In this document: positions 14,750 to 22,599 of the stretch, one piece after another
Layout of the letters: each line of letters opens with the position of its first letter
How positions within the stretch are numbered: the first letter of the stretch is position 1
Origin: Paenibacillus phocaeensis
Lineage (GTDB): Bacteria; Bacillota; Bacilli; Paenibacillales; Paenibacillaceae
Assembly: GCF_900021165.1 (NCBI RefSeq)
Contig: NZ_FCOQ01000008.1
Coordinates: 104,330 to 168,329 of the forward strand
Length of the DNA: 64,000 nucleotides
Reading direction: 5' to 3'
Program-made: the position numbers and the translations under genes
The notes under the pieces: model-generated
Database searches by the model: none
Told to the model about the DNA's origin: nothing
Seen by the model: the letters and a program-made list of their open reading frames with translations, nothing else

Positions 14750-15025
14750 ATGGGGAGATTATCAATTAGCCAACGCTTGCGCAAGGCCAAAGCTCCGGAG
14801 GTAAAGCAAAAAATAGCTTTGGATTGGGCTGCGGAATGGCAGGCGGAGTACGAAAAGCATGTACGTAACTTTGAGCGTGCGATCCGAGAGGAGGACTATG
14901 ACCTGTTGGTGCGTACTCTAGGTTGGCTCAAAGCTGATGGGATAAAACGGTTCGATGCGCTTCCGCGCGTCTTATCATCCGTGGCAGAGTTAAAGACAGC
15001 TGATCAAGGAGAGGTTAATAAGTGA
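14750..15025 (+). CDS. Small helical phage protein, unknown
   Basis: The 91-residue product is helical and charged (ISQRLRKAKAPEVKQKIAL, then AAEWQAEYEKHVRNFERAI). AAAAAAGG lies upstream of the ATG. Its stop overlaps the GTG of the next gene (GTGA), so the two form a small operon in the lysogeny-side segment. No family recognised. Confidence 0.6.
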   Translation: MGRLSISQRLRKAKAPEVKQKIALDWAAEWQAEYEKHVRNFERAIREEDYDLLVRTLGWLKADGIKRFDALPRVLSSVAELKTADQGEVNK

Positions 15026-15288
15026 TTGGTAGCGGGAAATATTTAAAAACATGTCGCTATTGTGGGGTGGAATTTAAAACGGACTGGCAGCATCAAGCCT
15101 ATTGCACTCCGACGCACAAAACCTATGATTATCGGAGGCGGCGTTTAGCAAAGTCCCCCATAAAAATCTGTCCAAAGTGCGGAAAGCCGTGGAGAGAGCC
15201 ACGGGCCAGCAATACTGGATCAAAACCTCACTACTGCGCAGCTTGCCAGGACTACTTCGCGAGCCGATATAAAGGACAAAACGCCTGA
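15022..15288 (+). CDS. Two-zinc-ribbon protein
   Basis: The 88-residue product has two zinc ribbons: CRYCGVEF with YCTPTHKTYDYRRRR (residues about 11-40), and CPKCGKPW with HYCAACQDYF (about 50-80). Starts at GTG with AAGGAGAGG before it. Zinc ribbons of this form bind nucleic acid or act as adaptors. The gene is coupled to the one upstream and followed at once by a terminator. Confidence 0.68.
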   Translation: MIGSGKYLKTCRYCGVEFKTDWQHQAYCTPTHKTYDYRRRRLAKSPIKICPKCGKPWREPRASNTGSKPHYCAACQDYFASRYKGQNA

Positions 15289-15313
15289 CGGATCACGTCC
15301 GCAGGCGTTTTTG
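15278..15313. terminator. Strong hairpin terminator, usable on both strands
   Basis: AAAACGCCTG (15,278-15,287) pairs with CAGGCGTTTT (15,302-15,311), followed by T on the + strand and by TTTT on the - strand. It ends the + strand zinc-ribbon gene and could end the - strand small RNA proposed here. Confidence 0.75.
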
Positions 15314-15396
15314 TTATGTTTGACATACTTATTATTTTTTCAATCCACGTCCGCTAGACGCGGACGACAAGCGCGTTCGGTGCTTCTGTACCGCGC
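15278..15396 (-). ncRNA. Candidate phage small RNA downstream of the holin gene
   Basis: A near-consensus promoter on the - strand ends seven bases before about 15,396, and the hairpin at 15,278-15,313 ends the transcript, leaving about 120 bases without a convincing gene. The transcript would hold a stem GTCCGC-GTCTA-GCGGAC (15,348-15,364) and the motif GCGGACGTG both beside that stem and inside the terminator stem. A 24-codon frame runs through the terminator without a ribosome binding site and is discounted. Confidence 0.42.
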
Positions 15397-15402
15397 AATT
15401 TG

Positions 15403-15431
15403 ATTATAGGTTATTTGGTGCAATCTGTAAA
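15403..15431 (-). promoter_or_regulatory. Sigma-A promoter reading left from the end of the holin gene
   Basis: TTTACA (15,426-15,431), 17-bp spacer and a perfect TATAAT (15,403-15,408) on the - strand. It lies immediately past the holin stop at 15,435, where no protein gene follows in that direction. Confidence 0.62.
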
Positions 15432-15434
15432 TAC

Positions 15435-15704
15435 CTATTCTTTCGTTCCGCCATCCCGTTTGTTACCCAGTTCAAACAGTCCCGTAGCCGACAGTCCGGC
15501 TAGGCCGCCGGCCCATAGACGAAGCACCAAATCCAAGTCCGTAAAGGGGGATGCGGCTGCACCGACCAGGATGCCGATCACCACCCCGATCAGCGGGACG
15601 ATGTTTTTCGGCAGGTTAATTGTTGTCTTTACCAACTGCACCAACGCCAATACAAACACGGCCAGCACCGAGGCGAAGGCCATTACATTATTCAGTACTT
15701 CCAT
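15435..15704 (-). CDS. Phage holin
   Basis: The 89-residue protein has two or three hydrophobic segments (residues about 5-27: NNVMAFASVLAVFVLALVQL; 33-52: IVPLIGVVIGILVGAAASPF; 63-80) and a short charged tail, matching small holins of Gram-positive phages. It lies directly after the amidase gene and would form the membrane lesion that releases it. It is the last protein gene of the late operon. Confidence 0.82.
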   Translation of the reverse strand: MEVLNNVMAFASVLAVFVLALVQLVKTTINLPKNIVPLIGVVIGILVGAAASPFTDLDLVLRLWAGGLAGLSATGLFELGNKRDGGTKE

Positions 15705-15723
15705 AATTATCAGTTCTCCTCTC

Positions 15724-16635
15724 TTATTCTTCCGGGATACCCGCGGCCCGGCGCAGGTAATTCGCCAAATTGTTAAAGTGCTGGGCCCGCAGCATGTCCC
15801 CCTCGTCCCGTGCCTTAAACCACGCCGGGGAGAGCCAGCGGATGATGATCTCCTGAGCGTTGCTCTTGTGGAGTTTGGTCAATGGCAGCGCAGCTTTGCC
15901 CGCTTCTAGCGGGATGCCTGCGGCCATCCGGAGATTGTTGGCCAAGTTGTGGAAATGAGTCTTGCCCACCTGGTCCCCTGCTTTTTGCGATGCAAACCAT
16001 GCTGGGGAGACGTAGTTGTCGATCAATGCCTGGGCGATCCCGGCCGGCAGCGGAACAAAATCCGGCGGTGCAATCGGCGCGGCCAGCTCTGTGGCGACGT
16101 CGGTGATCAGATCCTTGAGCGTCTTACCTCCCGCCTTCAGCGCCTGCTCGCAGTCCGCTTTACGTGCCGGGTCCAACTGCTTATGGCTTGCGATGTGCGT
16201 GGATGGATTCTTGCTCCAGCGGTCGCAGCAGTATGCCAGGTACCACACAAACCGCTTGTAGGCTTCCGAAAAGGTGATCCGACCGCCGTAACACAACTCT
16301 ATCCCAAGCGCCGCGTCGTTGGCATCATAGCCAAATAGGTCGTTGTCGGTCGTGACGTTATACAGCACGTGCCAGGCTTTCTCCGCCGGATCCGCCCCGG
16401 TACCTGTCGGGATGATCTCCAGTATCTTTGTGTCGTCAATGAATACATGGGCCGATGCGGAGCGGTCGGTCAGGCTGTTAAAGTATTTGTAATGGTTGTC
16501 CGCCGTCGCCCCCGGGTTGCCTGTGTCATGCGCAACAAAAAAGGCCGGCGTTCCGGTTTTGAGCCGGGTACCTGGCCGCGTGTTGGAGCGCTTGGTAATG
16601 TACCGGCGCTCGATCGTGTATTTGGTTTTGTCCAA
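15724..16635 (-). CDS. Endolysin: N-acetylmuramoyl-L-alanine amidase
   Basis: The 303-residue enzyme starts at TTG after GGGAGGGG. Its Amidase_2 domain (residues about 25-175) shows FFVAHDTGNPGA, ALGIELCYGG and SHKQLDPARKADCEQAL, giving the two His and one Cys zinc ligands. Two repeats of about 45 residues follow, each with SPAWF, then HFHNLANNLRMAAGIP or HFNNLANYLRRAAGIP; these are likely wall-binding modules. It cleaves the amide bond between muramic acid and the peptide at lysis. Confidence 0.9.
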   Translation of the reverse strand: MDKTKYTIERRYITKRSNTRPGTRLKTGTPAFFVAHDTGNPGATADNHYKYFNSLTDRSASAHVFIDDTKILEIIPTGTGADPAEKAWHVLYNVTTDNDLFGYDANDAALGIELCYGGRITFSEAYKRFVWYLAYCCDRWSKNPSTHIASHKQLDPARKADCEQALKAGGKTLKDLITDVATELAAPIAPPDFVPLPAGIAQALIDNYVSPAWFASQKAGDQVGKTHFHNLANNLRMAAGIPLEAGKAALPLTKLHKSNAQEIIIRWLSPAWFKARDEGDMLRAQHFNNLANYLRRAAGIPEE

Positions 16636-16637
16636 GG

Positions 16638-16937
16638 TTAGCCCCTCCCATCTTCTTCTAGGCGGTCGATCCGCTTATGTGCTTGTTTTGCCGATTCCTC
16701 GACCCGTGTGAGCCGTTCGGAGATTGCTTCAAAACGTTGTCCTTGCAGTTTTTGTTCGACCTTCATGTCGTCCACTCCACGCTTAATGTACTCTAAATCA
16801 GCACGCTGTACGGCCGAATTAGCTGACTCCTCTGCTACCTCTTTTTTAACGGTCCTCGCCCGGCCCGCCCACCCCAGTACAATGCCACTAAGCGCGGCTG
16901 CGGCTGATATGATTGCTGTAATCACTGTAAGATCCAT
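16638..16937 (-). CDS. Holin-like accessory protein, one TM plus coiled coil
   Basis: The 99-residue protein has one membrane helix near the N-terminus (ITAIISAAAALSGIVLGWAG) and a long coiled coil (residues about 45-95, ISERLTRVEESAKQAHKRI). This is like XhlA/BhlA lysis accessories but with the membrane segment first rather than last. It starts upstream of the endolysin in the lysis cassette. A spanin-like or holin-modulating role is inferred from place and topology. Confidence 0.65.
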   Translation of the reverse strand: MDLTVITAIISAAAALSGIVLGWAGRARTVKKEVAEESANSAVQRADLEYIKRGVDDMKVEQKLQGQRFEAISERLTRVEESAKQAHKRIDRLEEDGRG

Positions 16938-16997
16938 ACGTCCACCCTTTCCTTAATCTCTCCCCCGAATAGGCTCCGAAGGAATAAAAAATACGCC

Positions 16998-17312
16998 CTA
17001 CGGCGCTTCTGTGGTTTGTTCGGTTTGATTGGTTTCTTCTTCCGGTTGTTCGGTGACTTCTTCGTAATTTTCGGCCAGATATTCGTAATCACAAACTCCC
17101 ACGGTGCCGGTGTTGTTCTTGTAAACAAATTGCCCGGGGAGCGCGGTGATCGTTTTTGATCCGTCTTTAAAGGTCACCGATTGCAAATTACCTGTCGGCG
17201 TAAAAATAACGGTCACCCCCATGCCCGTAAGTTGGATTATCTCCTGTATCGACGCGAAATCTTTAAGCTCTACTGCTTCGACGTAATCGTTCGATCTAAA
17301 CATTCTGATCAT
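16998..17312 (-). CDS. Tail-fibre-adjacent protein, unknown
   Basis: The 104-residue product starts at ATG 17,312, behind AAGGGTG. It is beta-rich (TVIFTPTGNLQSVTFKDGSK) with an acidic threonine-rich tail (EEVTEQPEEETNQTEQTTE). It sits between the tail fibre and the lysis genes, where small fibre-associated proteins are frequent. No family recognised. Confidence 0.6.
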   Translation of the reverse strand: MIRMFRSNDYVEAVELKDFASIQEIIQLTGMGVTVIFTPTGNLQSVTFKDGSKTITALPGQFVYKNNTGTVGVCDYEYLAENYEEVTEQPEEETNQTEQTTEAP

Positions 17313-17335
17313 TGTCAACACCCTTCTTATCTTTT

Positions 17336-18673
17336 TTATGCGTAGTTTATTGTGCCTATTATTGCCGCAATTGTATCGTCAAAAGGTGTGCCATACTCGT
17401 ATAAAGCACCTATCCCGAACTCAAGAGGATGATCAATAAACGGAGGTAAATTCGAGGCACGATAAACACCAAGAGTCACGTCCCGAATTATCGCAGTTCT
17501 ATTTACTAGGTCAAAGGCCATAAACGAAAGATAAAAAACTGTTGCATTTTCGTAGTAACTCCACGTTTCTCCTGTATCTATATTCCGAATGTATACATAA
17601 GAGTATCTTGTACCCCCAAGATATCTCATAAAGCTATCCAATAGAGAATTTGCCTTAAAACTAAAAAACCGGCAGCCTGCAGGAATGTTCAAAACCGGCA
17701 CTCTGCCGGAGTACGGGTTAGGAACAGGTGGCCCTATAGACGCATTCACCGCAGTCGAGCCCGCTAGACTTGGCTTTATCTGCCCAATCTTCCCCGCCAA
17801 CACCGCAAACGTATCGCTGCCTGATGCCGGTACGCCTTTGCCAGTAATCGCGGCAGCGACCGCATTTTTACCGTTACTGGCAGATGTAAAAAGCTCGTTG
17901 ATCGCGGCAACCGTATTGCCTTTGGCCGTTGTCTGTAAGCTTGCGAGATTGCCCACGGCGGCATTTACTTTGGCCTGCGCCCCTGACGGTGTTTCTGCTG
18001 CATCTGCTTTAGCTTGGGCCGCAGCTGCGGCCAAGTTTGCGGCGTTTGCCGTCGTTTGCGCCGCTACAGCTGCATCATATGCCGATTTGACGGCCTTGGG
18101 CGTGGCCGCCCTGTCTTCGGCGGTGCTATTGGTGGCATTGGAGAGCTGGACGATACCTTTTTGTGTCGTGGTGGCATCGTTGATCTGTATTCCGGCAATA
18201 GCATCCGCCAACTCCTGCTGCGTGACGTACACCAACGACTCATCGATGTTGGCCGTGATGTTAGCCGCGGATCCAACAAAGACGTTCATGTTGATCGCCT
18301 TCTCAATCACCCCATCTCCTTGCGGTGTAATATAGTCGGCCGTCGCCCCGGCGTTGGCGTACATGTATAGTATCTCGCCGTCATCCGGATCGGTGGCAAA
18401 TATGCCGATCTCCCGCAAATAAAACCCGGTCGTAACGTCCTGGTTGGTCAATGTCGCCCCGATGAGCGCCCGCGTTGCCCCGGCCGGACGTTTGAGGCGG
18501 GTAATGTTCAGGTCCTTGACCGGGGCGATCAGCGCGGTCATACTCTCCAAAGATTGCCCGCTCAGCGTACCGCTCCCTACCGCCATCCTTGTATAAACTA
18601 GATGAGCGCCAGCCTGCGCTTTTGCCTGCAGTTGACGCCCCTTATTGGTTAATGCATAGCTCCAAGAGCTCAT
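17336..18673 (-). CDS. Phage tail fibre (collar-fibre type)
   Basis: The 445-residue protein has the P2-type fibre N-terminus (SYALTNKGRQLQAKAQAG, residues about 5-160) for baseplate attachment. An Ala-rich collagen-free shaft contains TQKGIVQLSNATNSTAEDRA and SNGKNAVAAAITGKGVPASG motifs (about 175-300), followed by a variable C-terminal part (about 320-445) likely to bind the receptor. It is the last structural gene and follows gpI, as in P2. It decides host range. Confidence 0.85.
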   Translation of the reverse strand: MSSWSYALTNKGRQLQAKAQAGAHLVYTRMAVGSGTLSGQSLESMTALIAPVKDLNITRLKRPAGATRALIGATLTNQDVTTGFYLREIGIFATDPDDGEILYMYANAGATADYITPQGDGVIEKAINMNVFVGSAANITANIDESLVYVTQQELADAIAGIQINDATTTQKGIVQLSNATNSTAEDRAATPKAVKSAYDAAVAAQTTANAANLAAAAAQAKADAAETPSGAQAKVNAAVGNLASLQTTAKGNTVAAINELFTSASNGKNAVAAAITGKGVPASGSDTFAVLAGKIGQIKPSLAGSTAVNASIGPPVPNPYSGRVPVLNIPAGCRFFSFKANSLLDSFMRYLGGTRYSYVYIRNIDTGETWSYYENATVFYLSFMAFDLVNRTAIIRDVTLGVYRASNLPPFIDHPLEFGIGALYEYGTPFDDTIAAIIGTINYA

Positions 18674-18683
18674 AAAAAATCAC

Positions 18684-19238
18684 CTACCCTATTGTGATAA
18701 ACTCGCCGATGTGCAACATACCGCCAATGTACATGTCGCGTGCCTCGATGGTTTCCTCCAGGATGACCGCTTCAAGCCATTGGCTTTTACGCTTCACCGA
18801 TTCGACTGCCTTGGTAAACTGCTGCGCCTTTTCGTTCGTAGCCTCCGGGTTGCTGGTCAGCACCCGGAAATACCCAGGATCGCCGCCATACTCAAACCAT
18901 TCCTCAACCCGTCCGTCTCCAAAATAGATCTCGACCACGCGCTGCACAGCCGCCGGAGTCCCCCGGATCTTCGCCAGATAGAGGACATCCTTGATCGCCT
19001 CTCGTTTGACCTCAATGTCCGCGGTCGCATCATACCAATCCGCCCCAAACTGCCAGGCGAGGATGTCGCAAACTTCACCGGGGAGCCCGTCGATTCGGCT
19101 ATAAATCAGGGCCTTATCGGTTTCCTCGGCGATTTTCTTGAGTTGATCACCAACCGCCGCCGAGTATCCTACTACCGTCTTGTCCTGACGCATGAACTTC
19201 GTTTGGAGCTTCAGCAAATCTAAATTTAGAAGATCCAT
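18684..19238 (-). CDS. Baseplate/tail protein I (P2 gpI family)
   Basis: The 184-residue protein shows the gpI pattern: ICDILAWQFGADWYD-like segment (here VCDILAWQFGADWYDA, residues about 57-72), then KIRGTPAAVQRVVEIYFGDG (about 93-112). gpI sits at the baseplate between gpJ and the fibre. The ATG overlaps the gpJ stop. The mature part after about residue 150 is helical and likely contacts the fibre. Confidence 0.86.
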   Translation of the reverse strand: MDLLNLDLLKLQTKFMRQDKTVVGYSAAVGDQLKKIAEETDKALIYSRIDGLPGEVCDILAWQFGADWYDATADIEVKREAIKDVLYLAKIRGTPAAVQRVVEIYFGDGRVEEWFEYGGDPGYFRVLTSNPEATNEKAQQFTKAVESVKRKSQWLEAVILEETIEARDMYIGGMLHIGEFITIG

Positions 19239-20356
19239 TAGATCAAGCCCCCATAAACCAGATTGCGCGTCCCAGTCCTTTTAGCGACCTCATTCTCGTC
19301 AATCTCCGTATAGACCGGCGCCGTAGTGACTACTCTATAGGCCCCTGCTGCGTAAATACGCGATATGAGATCGTCCGGCGTAATTGCCCTGCCAAGCTCG
19401 CTGCACTGCCAAGCTTCATAAGCATCAGCAGCCCCGCCCGCTCCCTCCACAGCCGCGCGTATTGCCGCCTCCTCGGCTGAGCGATCCTTGGAAATGTAAT
19501 ACGTCAGATCGATTGTGTATGTCACCTCCGTCGGTGCCAGGACACTGACAAGGTCATTTAGTGGACGGCGATCTTTCGGACTCACCTCAGCCATGACCTT
19601 ATCGAGTACGTCCTGATCCGGCAGCTCTCCCCCTCGCATTAGTGGATAAATTTCGATCTCGTTGGGGGCTGGTGAGATAACAGCCACGTCGATGATATTT
19701 ACATCAGCTGATTTGGCAAAAAAGCGGTAAGCATCCTCCGGACCGGCCACGCTAAAGGAGGCGGGCGCCAGGAGTTGACGCTCTCGGAATGCATCATCGG
19801 TTTCCTCATCCGAACCGCCGGAGCTGGTGTCGATGTTTTGCACACTGGATACATAGGGGATTGGATCGACTAGCAAATTGATCTGCCCCGGAGCGTATCC
19901 GTTATATTTTTCTCCTCCCTCTGTCGACTCGGCCTCCACATCTACATATAAGCTTCCGGCTGGTATTGTGGCCGGGTCCGTCGTTGCGAAATAGACGTTC
20001 CCGTCCGGAGTCACTCGCGTCCCCTGCGGGATAGTGATAGCGTCCACTTGGACATTGGAGAGAATAAACCGGATTGTGGTTTGGGCCGGCTTTGCGGGCA
20101 ACCTCGTAACACCGACGCGCAAGCCAAGGTAATCGAGCACCTCCTCATATGCAAAAGGCAGCAGGTTAGAATTGCCCGTGAAATTGATATCGTTCCGGAG
20201 TCCCACAATAATCGGCAAGAGCTGGAGCAGAAATATGCGCCGCGGATCGCCGGGGTAAAGCTGCTGTCCAGCCGCCTGCTGGAAGGATACGAGCATTTCC
20301 TGTTCGATACGCTGCGCATCCGTATCGACAAACTGCACCGGTTTAAAATCTGTCAT
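19238..20356 (-). CDS. Baseplate assembly protein J (P2 gpJ family)
   Basis: The 372-residue protein carries the Baseplate_J pattern: LPFAYEEVLDYLGLRVGVTR, then SGGSDEETDDAFRERQLLAP (residues about 180-200) and AKSADVNIIDVAVISPAPNE. It forms the wedge of the contractile baseplate. It overlaps gpW-like and gpI genes by one to four bases, in the P2 order W-J-I. Confidence 0.92.
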   Translation of the reverse strand: MTDFKPVQFVDTDAQRIEQEMLVSFQQAAGQQLYPGDPRRIFLLQLLPIIVGLRNDINFTGNSNLLPFAYEEVLDYLGLRVGVTRLPAKPAQTTIRFILSNVQVDAITIPQGTRVTPDGNVYFATTDPATIPAGSLYVDVEAESTEGGEKYNGYAPGQINLLVDPIPYVSSVQNIDTSSGGSDEETDDAFRERQLLAPASFSVAGPEDAYRFFAKSADVNIIDVAVISPAPNEIEIYPLMRGGELPDQDVLDKVMAEVSPKDRRPLNDLVSVLAPTEVTYTIDLTYYISKDRSAEEAAIRAAVEGAGGAADAYEAWQCSELGRAITPDDLISRIYAAGAYRVVTTAPVYTEIDENEVAKRTGTRNLVYGGLI

Positions 20357-20661
20357 ACGTCAATCACCACCTCAAAAATCAAACTTCCGTCCTCCTCAGA
20401 CACTCCCAAGAAGTTCACGCTGATAACTTCTGCCCGTGGCTCGAATTCCTCGATTAATGAATAGATCCTGGATATAGTTGCAGGGATAGCTTCATCCAGA
20501 GGCATATCCGCCAGATTCCCGGGAAGCCCCATCGTGCGTTCATAAGCAACCTCATAGATGTTGGTATTGAGTAGAGTAAATACATTCTGGACAACTTCAT
20601 CTACTCCCGTGGCTACCCAGTCAAAATCAGGGGATTCGGAGCTAATTATCGTCACCTGCAT
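20353..20661 (-). CDS. Baseplate protein W (gpW/gp25 family)
   Basis: The 102-residue protein has the gp25-type core (residues about 20-100): FTLLNTNIYEVAYERTMGLP, then YSLIEEFEPRAEVISVNFLG. Members nucleate the baseplate wedge and the sheath. It overlaps gpJ by four bases (ATGA). Confidence 0.85.
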   Translation of the reverse strand: MQVTIISSESPDFDWVATGVDEVVQNVFTLLNTNIYEVAYERTMGLPGNLADMPLDEAIPATISRIYSLIEEFEPRAEVISVNFLGVSEEDGSLIFEVVIDV

Positions 20662-20663
20662 GG

Positions 20664-21239
20664 TTACACCCCCATCGAGTTGAGCCGCGCCTCAACCGTG
20701 CTCGTGCGCGCTGTCGTTGCATTGACATTTGAACGCTTAGCCTCGGTTTTATCAATGTAACTGGTCGGCACGATATCGAGATGAACTGGGGTTTTGTCTG
20801 AGGTCTTGGCCTTTTTATTTTTCTTGGATGCCTGAGCAGATCCGGCCCGAACGTATTCTTCGAATTCGAGTTTCAGCTTAGCTCGGAGAATGTTACCTTT
20901 GCCATCAATCTGTGTATCGCTAACGGCCACGGATTTCAGGAGCCATTTATACTTCCCGAGTGGCTTTTTCCCCAAAATAAAATAATCCGGGGTTGCTTTA
21001 TCCCGGATCTTTTCCCAATCTTCGATTTGCGCACGAACATCGATATATTTGCCAGCAATGAGCGGGATTTCGAAGCTCATCGTCCCAAGCGTTTGTCCTT
21101 TGATGTATGTGCTGGGCTTACTCTTGAGCTTTTCCTGCGCCTCTGTATCGAGTGCTCCGGACCATTCCATGCCTGTTAATGTGTAAATCTTGCTTGCACT
21201 CACTGCAAATATTTTATTTTTAAACGTAGCGATTGGCAC
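20664..21239 (-). CDS. Tail/baseplate protein, GpU-like pattern
   Basis: The 191-residue product starts at GTG seven bases after GGAGG. It contains LSKMEWSGALDTEAQEKL-like sequence (here LTGMEWSGALDTEAQEKL), then KPDYFILGKKPLG-type (ATPDYFILGKKPLGKYKWLL) and LRAKLKLEFEEYVRAG. A basic spacer (KKNKKAKTS) leads to the C-terminus. The P2 U/DUF2586-like group has a similar fold; in this phage family it lies beside the spike gene. Exact role is uncertain. Confidence 0.62.
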   Translation of the reverse strand: MPIATFKNKIFAVSASKIYTLTGMEWSGALDTEAQEKLKSKPSTYIKGQTLGTMSFEIPLIAGKYIDVRAQIEDWEKIRDKATPDYFILGKKPLGKYKWLLKSVAVSDTQIDGKGNILRAKLKLEFEEYVRAGSAQASKKNKKAKTSDKTPVHLDIVPTSYIDKTEAKRSNVNATTARTSTVEARLNSMGV

Positions 21240-21241
21240 AC

Positions 21242-21445
21242 TCACACCTCCCTACGGGCTGCTATGATCATGGCATCAACCAGGACGCCCGAAAAAAGGG
21301 CAACCACCGCCACAGCGTTGATTTGGGGATTAACATGATCGGCATAAGGAATCTCGGCCGTCACGACGTTATCCCGATCCGTAAACGTGACCCTGGCTTT
21401 CCGGGCGGCCTCATCAATGGATGTGATTTTTCCCTTCCGAATCAT
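21242..21445 (-). CDS. Short baseplate spike/OB-fold protein (gpV-like)
   Basis: The 67-residue product is entirely beta-rich (RKGKITSIDEAARKARVTF, IPYADHVNPQINAVAVVALF), matching the OB-fold of gpV/gp5 spikes without the helical tip. It lies between the hub gene D and the U-like gene. It overlaps the D gene stop by one base. A hub-closing or spike-base role is inferred. Confidence 0.62.
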   Translation of the reverse strand: MIRKGKITSIDEAARKARVTFTDRDNVVTAEIPYADHVNPQINAVAVVALFSGVLVDAMIIAARREV

Positions 21446-22374
21446 CAGTATCCCTCCAGTGGCTTCCGTAGCTTCAGCTTTGTGCGGTTGTTGATAAGGT
21501 CATGCACCAGCGAGTCGATAAAGTAAACGCCGTCGAACATGCCTGTATCCGCAACCTGTATCGTTGTCCCCGCAGCGTAATTGGTGTTAAGGTTGATGGA
21601 CATCGTTCCGGTGATCATGTACTTGTTTGTGCTCCGCAAAATGCCCTTCGCCCATCGGTTAGCCTCAGCCTTATTGCTGACGTACAGCCTTCTGACCAAT
21701 GTTGGGCCTGTGATATCGGCAGCAGTAAACTCGCCTTCGATGTATTCGCTCATCGTCTGCCCGCGCACGATGCACTTACCGTATATGTCCACTGATTTGT
21801 TCACAAACTCAAAATTTCCGTTTATTCCGGATTCCTGGATCAATGCTAGTTGCGGATCGGGGGCTGTTTTTTCCTGCTCCGCTTCATCGTAGATCACGAC
21901 TGATCGGTCATTGATTTTAAGCGCGTAACCTTCGAGACTGCACAGCCCGGCCAGAAAGGCAAAATCCGGCTCCTCGATCTGGTCAACTCGGTCATACAGG
22001 TGGTTTGTAACGCCGTATGTTTTCAGCGAGAATCCGTACCTAGCTGCGATCTGTGTCGCGATCTCCATAAATCGGACTGCTTCCCACCCTTGCGAGCGAG
22101 CTGTTTTGCTTGCCTGAGGGATGGATAATGCGGCCAGGCCGAAACTCCCGGCTCGCTGGCTGATCTCGTCAATAAACATCACTCCGGAATCGAGCCCCTC
22201 CTCTCTGACCTGCAACGTGTCTCCCTTTGCAGGCTTCCATTGGCTCCACAACCCCTCGGTATCTGAAAATTGGAGGACGATGCTGTCTGGCTTGCCTCCT
22301 GATTGATCAGATACTATTACTTGAGTAGGGTGGACATAGTCTGTAATGTCGGTGCCATTGTAGATGATCTGCAT
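21445..22374 (-). CDS. Tail hub, phage late control D (gpD/gp27 family)
   Basis: The 309-residue protein shows the gpD pattern: DITDYVHPTQVIVSDQSGG, WKPAKGDTLQVREEGLDSG, then EIATQIAARYGFSLKTYG and a C-terminal FDGVYFIDSLVHDLINNRTK. It forms the central hub under the tail tube. It directly follows the LysM gene X. Confidence 0.86.
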   Translation of the reverse strand: MQIIYNGTDITDYVHPTQVIVSDQSGGKPDSIVLQFSDTEGLWSQWKPAKGDTLQVREEGLDSGVMFIDEISQRAGSFGLAALSIPQASKTARSQGWEAVRFMEIATQIAARYGFSLKTYGVTNHLYDRVDQIEEPDFAFLAGLCSLEGYALKINDRSVVIYDEAEQEKTAPDPQLALIQESGINGNFEFVNKSVDIYGKCIVRGQTMSEYIEGEFTAADITGPTLVRRLYVSNKAEANRWAKGILRSTNKYMITGTMSINLNTNYAAGTTIQVADTGMFDGVYFIDSLVHDLINNRTKLKLRKPLEGY

Positions 22375-22599
22375 CTACTCACCACGCTTCCATGGGGGTA
22401 ATGTAGCCGGTGGTTGATCGTCGATAATCGGGATAAACAAGACTTCTCCGCCGGAAAAAGTGATCACCTTGCGATATTTCAAGTTGGCCTGAATGATTGT
22501 GGATGCATACCGTTCGTCGTCATAAAAATCGAGGGAGATGCTATCGAACGTATCCCCGGCCATCGCGGTATATTTATAACCAGTCGTTAACTCAGCCAA
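22375..22599 (-). CDS. LysM-type tail protein (gpX family)
   Basis: The 74-residue protein is one LysM-like fold (YTAMAGDTFDSISLDFYDDE, then FIPIIDDQPPATLPPWKRG), as in P2 gpX, which attaches the hub to the tube. A TTG start at 22,599 is preferred because GGAGGG lies seven bases upstream and it overlaps the tape-measure stop; the ORF's more distant start would lie deeper inside that gene. Confidence 0.8.
   Translation of the reverse strand: MAELTTGYKYTAMAGDTFDSISLDFYDDERYASTIIQANLKYRKVITFSGGEVLFIPIIDDQPPATLPPWKRGE

Noticed and set aside
17685..18335. 216-codon + strand frame within the tail fibre
   Set aside because: An Ala-rich shadow of the fibre repeats.
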